Assembly: GCF_945957525.1 (NCBI RefSeq)
Contig: NZ_CAMFLA010000009.1
Span: forward strand, 1 to 64,000
DNA length: 64,000 nt
Origin: an uncultured Aquitalea sp.
GTDB lineage: Bacteria; Pseudomonadota; Gammaproteobacteria; Burkholderiales; Chromobacteriaceae
Reading direction: 5' to 3'
The notes under the pieces are model-generated. The model saw only the letters and a list, made by a program, of their open reading frames with translations. It did not search any database and was not told the origin of the DNA. The translations under genes were made by a program, and so were the position numbers. Shown one piece after another: positions 47,301 through 52,256 of this stretch (position 1 is its first letter; each line of letters begins with the position of its first letter).

Positions 47301-48726
47301 GCAAGTGGTGCCGGCCGGTCAGCTGCTGATTACCGTCAATGGCCAACAAAAAACCTACGGTACCGTATTGCCGGGCAACGCAGGCGCCACGGCGCAGACT
47401 GTCACCGCGCAGTATCTGGATACCAGCGGCGGCTCGGTGATTTCCAGCCTCACCATGCAGAACCTGGGCAACGGCATCTGGAAGGCAACCGACAGCACCA
47501 ATACCTCGGTGACTTTCAACCTTGGCATTAATGGCGCTCAAGCCTCTTCCGGCGGCTATCTGAACGTGGGCAATTACGCCTACAACAGCAGCAATATGCA
47601 GCCGGCCAGCACCGCCAACTTTACCGGCAGCTATACCAATGGCGGCGTGCTGACCATTACGCCAAAGGCGCTGACGGCGGGGACGGTCAGCAAGGTGTAT
47701 GACGGCGTGAATACCCAGTCCTCTGCGCCAGTGTCGTTGCTAGATGCGATGTCGGGCGATGCCGTCAGCGCCACAGCGGCCACCGCCACCTATGCCAGCA
47801 AGAATGTGGGCGCGGGTCAGGCGGTTACCCTGCAGGGCACCACGCTGCACGGCGCCGACGCAGCCAACTATTCGATTACCGACCAGAACACCACCGGCAA
47901 TATCACCAAGGCGCAACTGGTGCTGTCCGCGGTGAGCAATACCAAAACCTACGACGGCACCACTAGCGCCAGCGCTACGCCGATTTTGGTATCCGGTCTG
48001 GTGAGCGGCGATACGGTCAGCGGTTTGAGCCAGAGCTATGTGTCCAAGAACGTACTGGGCGCCAACGGCAGCACGCTGACGGTCAGCGGCTACACCATCA
48101 GCGACGGCAATGGCGGCAACAACTATAGCGTGGTGACCAACACCGCCGCCGGCACCATTACGCCGAAGGCGCTGCTGGTGAGCGGCACCACCGCCAAGGA
48201 CAAATACTACGATGGCGGCACCCGCGCCATCGTTACGGCGGGCACGCTTAGCGGCCTGGTGGGCAGCGAATCGCTGGGGCTGAGCGCTTCCGGCAGCTTC
48301 ACTGATGCGCAGGTGGGCAACGGCAAGCTGGTGAACGTGAACTACACCCTGGCGGATGGCAGCAATGGCGGCCTGGCGCAGAACTACTATGTTGTGAGTA
48401 CCCGTGATGTGGTGCAGGCCTCCATCCTGAAAAACGCCGATCCGATCAAGCCAATCAACCCGATCCGTCCGGTGGACCCGATCAACCCCTACACCCCGGT
48501 GAATCCGATCAAACCGCCGTTCTTCAATCCGGATGGCGGCAAGGATCACACCGATGGCCATATTTCCTTCGACAAGCGCGAAGAAACCAAGGCCTGTTCC
48601 AGACTGCATCCGGAAAACTGCACTTGCGAAGACACGCTGGTGCCGTCCGTGCAGGTGTGTTACGTGACGCCGGATGTGAAGATCAAGAAAAAAGACAATG
48701 AGCCGCGCGTGTCGCAGCTGTTTTGA
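41308..48726 (+). CDS. Two-partner secretion exoprotein (FHA/HMW-like adhesin) with YDG/MBG repeats
   Basis: 2472-residue secreted filamentous protein. The N-terminus is an extended signal peptide region (MNKNLFKVIFSKSRGDFIVV) plus a normal signal core, probably cleaved near AWA-AP. A TPS secretion domain follows (ATISQSGSTMTINQTSGKAI, NNPSQIFGKLDANG at about 133, INPNGVLFGKDG at about 151). The middle, to about residue 1450, is Asn/Thr/Ser/Gly-rich beta-helix sequence. From about 1473 to 2330 there are eight MBG/YDG-type repeats (first SKTYGDADPAS; later SKVYDGTT, KTYDGST, DKYYDGG at about 1570, 1738, 1822, 2013, 2127, 2211 and 2296). A Pro-rich linker (about 2375-2405) and a tail with four Cys within about 27 residues end the protein. 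Substrate of the TpsB gene that follows. Likely adhesin. Confidence 0.93.
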   Translation: MNKNLFKVIFSKSRGDFIVVSEYSEVAGSGSSVSRESAARFSSAISLFVGVVSLSALSVSMAWAAPAANALPTGGTVTYGQATISQSGSTMTINQTSGKAITNWQTFDIGSSARVQVVQPDKSSVLLNRVVGNNPSQIFGKLDANGHVILINPNGVLFGKDGSVNTGGFTASTYSLSDADFIAGNYRYYRNGSTASVVNQGSISVADGGYVALIGASVSNSGQIIAPHGTVGMAAGEVVSVPMSASGKITFEMTPASINTSVGNTAGGLIQAEDGQVYMRAASLNGALASVMQAGAIDVSGKSGGQVQLLADQGQIQVSGTITADGSAGSLASIIIGRDPYTGILAASTDVSGASLSAKSGFVETSADWLKTDGVSVKSAQWLLDPADVTISSGADSGYTNTGGSMTPNSGVGSSVVNVNTIDTALNNGTSVTITTTNSGTAGSSNGNIYVNAAIQKTAGTDATLTLNADNTLSINSAITSTSGKLNVVGTGNGAVAGSNGVTVSGTTISTNGGDITLTGSSANGYGVYVAQGSAVSGGNVTLNGSASGTGVGVLLDRNVSITAASALALNGTNSGTGNAVLLGSNPSSTAIQLTSGTTTSISGTATNAGSTADVLSLADFTVNAGGNVNIAATTANNAATGVRIFKSLSTGNNIVSTGGDVKVTTNQGGIVINGASGSNGITGNNVYIDNTGGTIGAGSITAGAGTNSATSAAGVLVNVGVKANTGNIAITGNGGGGGVNVGAVLTANTSSSQQVIVNGKTSTDGVTNYGVQFGGSAGITAGSYTINGTSTATGNQNGSAGVYLSGTFAAQQNSSVNGTSSNAAGQSAGVVMGANTSGNSTLNLSQTGGTLSITGSNSFSGSRTLSGTYTALDMSGVSSYGTTNVTGGTVTVNGTGSSGSVSGTTVANRSVDGAGVVLGVDQGYVRSSGFLNAGTVNVSNSGTALNITGSTSGAVQVLTSNAYTWTNPVTSATSSVTDKALVAKAGVSLIGGAINYGAGTSANISGTSTTTNTVGGNGAGFSNYNDTATGTGSLNLTNVTGGVISGTSTNGHGVYFVQTAGLSVSGGSATITANSTNNVGMFGAGITASNAATLNINATGKTNGYNNGGGAGILSTGSNTTVNITGTASNGHGVSIQGYVRGAAGGMVNITGTSTAGGDGINVMNGSTWCGTSDCGYGALGGTTAGNITLTGSSNSGNGVTLGGITQSQSRVTISGSTTASGGYGVNLSSVGVNIAAGGSANSGNAVSVTGNNTAAGATGSGHGVYLAAGVTGNRVITNNSNGGATSISSTNSGITVASTASILNGSTAGAVSLSAGDGTATSAATITAQAASLITQNSAGGVTVSTDGNGNVTAPGIINMGSGDIVLSAGKLHAAGDATGGQVLTVSGNAAANLGGGKLKVYSGSSTTTGRLSYLTSLFNTLYYNGSSNALNAQFNTAAGGTISGSSSTAQVLFREAPATYPSFSISLANLSKTYGDADPASLTSALQTAYTAGGGATTLTKAVGNNTFGLAASDVISSLTGSRVAGENVGTYAYNLSVGSGLNTTLSAQPNMVIGKRNITINTLAASNKVYDGTTAATITGATFNNMANGETLGLSGSGTFADKNVANGKTVTVSDVTTLSQANGTGLWSNYNLTSTGSATTTANITPKDATVNGTATTVTYNGATQNQSAATSSGFISGDSITISGAASGRNAGTYTSSLSVGGSDAGNYNVTVNNANLTINKASLTLQAVTDTKTYDGSTSSTATVATSGLQGSDSISGLSQSFTDKNAGTSKTLTVNGGYTINDGNSGNNYNVTTQTVSTGTINKAALSANLQGSVSKVYDGTTAASIAPSNVNLSGFAAGEGGSVVATSGVYASKNVVDNQGSGAVTVSLQPSSFSANSNTLLSNYTLPTTATGNVGTITPAALTVKVNDTAMFVTQDPNLAVNQGFSYTGLKNGETAATALVGGAISNAARTYSGASNPVVGTYNNVYGLASTPVAVNGNYTVTVQNGKLQVVPAGQLLITVNGQQKTYGTVLPGNAGATAQTVTAQYLDTSGGSVISSLTMQNLGNGIWKATDSTNTSVTFNLGINGAQASSGGYLNVGNYAYNSSNMQPASTANFTGSYTNGGVLTITPKALTAGTVSKVYDGVNTQSSAPVSLLDAMSGDAVSATAATATYASKNVGAGQAVTLQGTTLHGADAANYSITDQNTTGNITKAQLVLSAVSNTKTYDGTTSASATPILVSGLVSGDTVSGLSQSYVSKNVLGANGSTLTVSGYTISDGNGGNNYSVVTNTAAGTITPKALLVSGTTAKDKYYDGGTRAIVTAGTLSGLVGSESLGLSASGSFTDAQVGNGKLVNVNYTLADGSNGGLAQNYYVVSTRDVVQASILKNADPIKPINPIRPVDPINPYTPVNPIKPPFFNPDGGKDHTDGHISFDKREETKACSRLHPENCTCEDTLVPSVQVCYVTPDVKIKKKDNEPRVSQLF

Positions 48727-48743
48727 AGCGGGGTAAAGCAAGC

Positions 48744-50399
48744 ATGAAAACGACAAACAAAACTCTTATCGCCGCCCTGATCCAGCTGACGCTGGCTGGC
48801 GCGGCGCAGGCGGATACCGCCCAAGTCAGTTCAGTGGGTGATGTGCAGCGCAATATCGAGCAGAACCGTTTCGGCCAACCTCCGGCGGGTAGCGAGGAGA
48901 AAGCGGTTCAAACCGCGCCCCAGGGCGACATGACCCGCACCGCCATTAGCAAGCTGGTGCGGGTGGAGGTGGAAGGAAATATCGAGCGCAAGAAAATCCA
49001 GAACTACTTCTCCGACATGATCGGTAAGCCGGTCACCGAGGCACAACTGGACAGTTTCAACGGCTGGGTATGGGGTGTCATCACCCGCAGCGGCTATCTG
49101 GCTTACGCTAGCACCAGCCAGCAGCAGGAAGGCGATGGCAGTGTGTTGCGGGTGAATGTGTTGCAGCCGACAGTGCGCACCCTGCGCGTGGCGGCGGAAA
49201 ACGAATCCGTCAGCCGCCGTTATGAAAAGCTGCTGATCAGTCGCTTCTCGGACGTGGTGCTGCCAGGCAAACCGCTGGATCTGCAGTATCTGGAAAACCG
49301 CATCGCCAGCGCCAATTTCGATTTGCCCATCGATATTCACGCCAGCATCCAGCAGTCCGACCCCGGCAAGGTGGATCTGGTGTTGCATGTGAAAGAAGTG
49401 CCGCCGGAGTTGGGCAAGTTTGCCGGCGGCTTCCTGCAGGGCAACAACTATGGCTTGCGGCAATATGGTCGTGCGCAAATGCTGGGCTCTGTGGCTTTTG
49501 GCGGCTTCACGCCGTTTTCTGAGCTGACGCTCACCGGGTTGGCGGCGGACGGCATTGGTTTTACCCGCGCCGAGTATGAGTTCCCCACCGAAACGCTCAA
49601 AGGCAAAGTCCGCCTGTGGGGCTCTTATACCGAAAGCCGTAGCGTGCTGGATCAGGTTACCGACACTCGCGGCCGCACCAGCGAGTACGGTGCCAGCCTG
49701 ACCAATGTCATCGGCACCACGCGCGACGCGGTGTTCAAATCCCGGTTGGAGTTAATGACGCGCAATACCACCAGCTCGTTGGTGATTGGCGGACTGCAAC
49801 TGGAAAACCTGCGCGACGACAAAGCCAGGCTGGCGTTCAGCGCCGACAACGACGCGCTGTCGCTGGATCACTATCGTTACGAGTTGAGTTTTACTTCCGG
49901 TCGCTACAGCACCATGGGCAGCTACAACAAGCAGGAGCTGTCCGGGCAAGTGGAGCGCACTCTGAGCGATGACGGCAAATGGTTGGGTAGTGTCCGTTTC
50001 CATGGTCAGCTGGCCAGCACCAATCTGGACAGCTACGACAAGATCTCTCTGGGCGGCGTTAATGGCGTGCGTGCCTACTCCACGGATGATGGCGTGGGCG
50101 ACGAGGGCCTGGTGTTGTCGCTTGATCTGATCAAGCATTTTGGCAACAACCAGTATGTCGGGGTGTTCTACGATGCGGGCGTGGTCAAGCCCAATCGCAA
50201 TGCGGTGGCAGGCGCGTTCAACAACAGCTACACCTTGCAAGGCGCCGGCGTCGAGTTTGGCGGTCGCCTATACAAGGCGCTGTCCTATAGCTTGACGGTA
50301 GCCAAGGGCTTGGGGCCGTATGCTGGCTATGTGGATGGCAATATCGAATCAAGCCCGCGCAATCTGCGCTTCCTGTTTGCCGTGTCCAATCAATTCTAA
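48744..50399 (+). CDS. TpsB outer-membrane transporter (ShlB/FhaC/HecB family)
   Basis: Omp85-superfamily pore of 551 residues that exports the exoprotein. A signal peptide (MKTTNKTLIAALIQLTLAGAAQA) is followed by a periplasmic POTRA region (about 70-185; VRVEVEGNIERKKIQNYFSD) and a 16-strand barrel. The conserved loop-6 motif VRGY appears as VRAY (GGVNGVRAYSTDDGVGDEGL), and the protein ends with Phe (FAVSNQF), a barrel-assembly signal. The ATG at 48744 lies 17 bases after the exoprotein stop; a TTG start overlapping that stop is less likely. A terminator follows. Confidence 0.93.
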   Translation: MKTTNKTLIAALIQLTLAGAAQADTAQVSSVGDVQRNIEQNRFGQPPAGSEEKAVQTAPQGDMTRTAISKLVRVEVEGNIERKKIQNYFSDMIGKPVTEAQLDSFNGWVWGVITRSGYLAYASTSQQQEGDGSVLRVNVLQPTVRTLRVAAENESVSRRYEKLLISRFSDVVLPGKPLDLQYLENRIASANFDLPIDIHASIQQSDPGKVDLVLHVKEVPPELGKFAGGFLQGNNYGLRQYGRAQMLGSVAFGGFTPFSELTLTGLAADGIGFTRAEYEFPTETLKGKVRLWGSYTESRSVLDQVTDTRGRTSEYGASLTNVIGTTRDAVFKSRLELMTRNTTSSLVIGGLQLENLRDDKARLAFSADNDALSLDHYRYELSFTSGRYSTMGSYNKQELSGQVERTLSDDGKWLGSVRFHGQLASTNLDSYDKISLGGVNGVRAYSTDDGVGDEGLVLSLDLIKHFGNNQYVGVFYDAGVVKPNRNAVAGAFNNSYTLQGAGVEFGGRLYKALSYSLTVAKGLGPYAGYVDGNIESSPRNLRFLFAVSNQF

Positions 50400-50420
50400 G
50401 ATTAAAGTTGTTGTTTAAAA

Positions 50421-50442
50421 AAAGCCCCGGCAGGGGCTTTTT
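50421..50442 (+). terminator. Terminator after the TPS pair
   Basis: Stem AAAGCCCC / GGGGCTTT, loop GGCA, T run; 21 bases after the TpsB stop. Confidence 0.92.
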
Positions 50443-50508
50443 CCATTATGTCTTTCTGTGTTTGTTTAAAATTGAGTGTTTTTGTAAAAGATTTTAATTG
50501 GTTTCGCA

Positions 50509-50552
50509 TTTAGCATCATTTAACAAACAATCAGCGCGCCTATCCATATAAT
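50509..50552 (+). promoter_or_regulatory. Direct-repeat activator site and -10 upstream of the small gene at 50580 (motif c)
   Basis: TTTAGCA at 50509-50515 and TTTAACA at 50519-50525, a 10-bp-spaced direct repeat, then a perfect TATAAT at 50547-50552, exactly 28 bases after the second repeat start. Same spacing as motif a. Confidence 0.65.
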
Positions 50553-50579
50553 TTCACTGTGAATTCTTTGGAGCGGGTA

Positions 50580-50885
50580 ATGAAAAAGCTGATTACAACA
50601 ACGAGTGGTACACAGAGTACTATTGATCGCAAGGTTAAATATCTTCGCCCTGTTGTTTTTAAAAATAATCAAATTATTTACTACGATATTATTCCGTTCA
50701 GCTGGCAAGAGCTGGAATATGGCTCGGTGTTGGATGAGATGGCTTATATCAATGACAAGGAAGGCATGGACCCGGACTGCTGGGTGGATGTGCTGGATGG
50801 CGATGGTTGGATATTGCAGGAAATGGCCTGCAGCCAAGGCAGTGTGTATCTGTTGATTAATCCTTTGCTGAAAATGTCGGCTTGA
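50580..50885 (+). CDS. Small protein with DCWVD motif, paralogue of the one at 36568
   Basis: 101 residues, cytoplasmic, family not recognised. Shared features with the 36568 protein are MKKLITTTSG at the start, KYLRPVVFKNN, and DPDCWVDVLDGDGWILQEMAC near the C-terminus (read as two pieces, DPDCWVDVLDG and DGWILQEMAC). The start at 50580 has GGAG six bases upstream; an in-frame GTG at 50559 is rejected. It is AT-richer than its neighbours. It heads a group with the EAL gene (eight bases on) and the 51675 gene, and carries the direct-repeat promoter c. Confidence 0.8.
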   Translation: MKKLITTTSGTQSTIDRKVKYLRPVVFKNNQIIYYDIIPFSWQELEYGSVLDEMAYINDKEGMDPDCWVDVLDGDGWILQEMACSQGSVYLLINPLLKMSA

Positions 50886-50893
50886 GTGCTTGT

Positions 50894-51640
50894 ATGCCGA
50901 AGCAGGTGGTTGATGGTTTTGAATACGACACAATCGGATTTGTCGAAGCCCTGATGTGTGGTGAAGTGCTGCCGCACTGTCAGCCGGTTATCGATTTGCA
51001 GTCTGGCGGCATTCACTCCTGGGAGCTGTTGGCCCGCTGGCTGCACCCGGATTACGGTATCTTGTATCCGGCCTGTTTTGTGGCCGGCGTAAAAAAGGAC
51101 AGCCTGGATGTCGCCCTGGCGCTGACCTTGTTCGAATGGGGCCTGAAATGGCGGCCCGTCAGCACGGCGGCGCGACTGGCTGTCAATGTGGGCGGCGCAG
51201 GCCTGGCCGAGCCGGGGCTGGGACGTTATTTCCAGCAGATCGCCACCCGATACGGATGCGATCTGTCCGCTTTGATTCTCGAAGTGAGCGAGTCCGACAT
51301 TGTCAGCAATCTGGATGCGGCCCGGCGAAACTTGCTGTCGCTAAAGCAACTGGGTTGCGCCATCAGTATTGACGACTACGGCGCGGGTTACGCAGATCGC
51401 AATCTGCGCGACCTGATGCCGGTGGACGCGGTCAAGCTGGATCAGTCGCTGATTGGCGGCGCCAGACATTGCAAGGAAAAGCGGGAACGCTTGCAGGAAG
51501 ATGTGGTGCGATTCCGTCAGCTGGGACTGGAAATCGTCGCGGAAGGCGTCAGCGATGTGGTGGATGTGGAAAATTGCCGGGCAATGGGTATTGGTTTGGG
51601 CCAGGGTTTTGGATTGAGTTATGGCGGCATGTTTTTTTGA
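50894..51640 (+). CDS. Stand-alone EAL-domain cyclic-di-GMP phosphodiesterase (variant ELL motif)
   Basis: 248-residue cytoplasmic single-domain protein. The signature Glu-Ala-Leu is ELL at residues 44-46 (SWELLARW), still fitting ExLxR. Other catalytic positions appear kept: Asn in AVNVGG, Glu in LEVSESD, the Asp pair in SIDDYGAGYA, Lys in VKLDQ, Glu in VAEGVSD and Gln in GQGFGLSY. Loop 6 is altered (DDYGAGYADRN instead of DDFGTGYSS), so activity or dimer control may differ. Co-transcribed with the DCWVD protein at 50580, suggesting that the exoprotein regulon lowers or reads local cyclic di-GMP. Confidence 0.88.
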   Translation: MPKQVVDGFEYDTIGFVEALMCGEVLPHCQPVIDLQSGGIHSWELLARWLHPDYGILYPACFVAGVKKDSLDVALALTLFEWGLKWRPVSTAARLAVNVGGAGLAEPGLGRYFQQIATRYGCDLSALILEVSESDIVSNLDAARRNLLSLKQLGCAISIDDYGAGYADRNLRDLMPVDAVKLDQSLIGGARHCKEKRERLQEDVVRFRQLGLEIVAEGVSDVVDVENCRAMGIGLGQGFGLSYGGMFF

Positions 51641-51674
51641 TCGGTTTTTGACATTACATTGCGAGTGATTCGAC

Positions 51675-51953
51675 ATGTTTATCCCTTTGGGATCTCCACT
51701 GTGGAGACAGTTGGACCAAATTGAATTGAAACTTGAAGAAGTGGATGAGGCTCAAGGCGCCATTATGGTGGTGTGGCGGGAAGGAAAACTGAGCTGGCAT
51801 AAAACCAATAGCCGCTATGGCAAGATCTTTTCCAGCAAGCATGCGGATACCATCGTGGGTTATTTTGATCGCCGCGTGCCGTTCTCGGTATTGCGAGATG
51901 CGGTCATAGAACACATCTCACAGGTGGGCGAAGTAGATTTTTTGAGAAGGTGA
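51675..51953 (+). CDS. Small protein of unknown function after the EAL gene
   Basis: 92 residues, no signal or TM segment. It starts MFIPLGSPLWRQLDQIELKL and contains basic and aromatic residues (REGKLSWHKTNSRYGKIF). It lies 34 bases after the EAL stop, in the same orientation, and is probably part of the same transcript. I do not recognise the family; it is not similar to the DCWVD proteins. Confidence 0.7.
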   Translation: MFIPLGSPLWRQLDQIELKLEEVDEAQGAIMVVWREGKLSWHKTNSRYGKIFSSKHADTIVGYFDRRVPFSVLRDAVIEHISQVGEVDFLRR

Positions 51954-51965
51954 TATGGAATGAGA

Positions 51966-52010
51966 TTTAACATGATTTAATACTGTTTCTGTAGTGATCT
52001 GTGTGATGAT
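51966..52010 (+). promoter_or_regulatory. Direct-repeat activator site (motif d), possible sRNA promoter
   Basis: TTTAACA at 51966-51972 and TTTAATA at 51976-51982, spaced 10 bp like motifs a-c. A weak -10 (GATGAT) lies at 52005, 29 bases after the second repeat start. No coding gene starts until 52257 and a terminator lies at 52044-52071. Confidence 0.45.
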
Positions 52011-52015
52011 TAGTC

Positions 52016-52071
52016 CGTGCTGTTGCACACAAGCCCCAATTTTACCGCCACCCCGCTGGCGGTTTTTTTTT
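52016..52071 (+). ncRNA. Candidate short regulatory RNA (or only the operon terminator)
   Basis: Between the motif-d promoter and the poly-T end there is room for a transcript of about 55 bases: hairpin GTGC-TGTT-GCAC (52017-52028), a single-stranded stretch with CAAGCCCCAATTTT, and the terminator stem ACCGCCA / TGGCGGT (52044-52063) with eight or nine T. The C-rich unpaired part looks like a seed. The terminator is certain enough; the separate RNA is speculative. Confidence 0.3.
52044..52071 (+). terminator. Terminator after the small-protein/EAL operon
   Basis: Stem ACCGCCA / TGGCGGT with loop CCCCGC and a long T run. Confidence 0.9.
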
Positions 52072-52256
52072 GCCTTTTACGGCGGCGGCTCTGGCGGAGG
52101 CGACTCACCGTCAGCCGCGCGCTCATGCGCGCCAGGAACGATGAGGCTGGCTACCTGATGTGAAATTGATGGTTTGTTCGTGGCGTTTGGCCATTCCGCT
52201 GTGAAGAAAGAGCGGGATTTGCTAGTCTCACAGCACATGCCACGAAGCCAGCAATC

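Noticed and set aside
42400..48400. Repetitive DNA that could be mistaken for a tandem or CRISPR repeat array
   Set aside because: The repeats are coding (YDG/MBG units and NGT/SGT-rich beta-helix turns), imperfect and irregularly spaced.
41377..48756. Long minus-strand frames inside the exoprotein gene
   Set aside because: Repetitive composition of the exoprotein leaves the opposite strand open; translations are Ala/Gly/His-rich without motifs.
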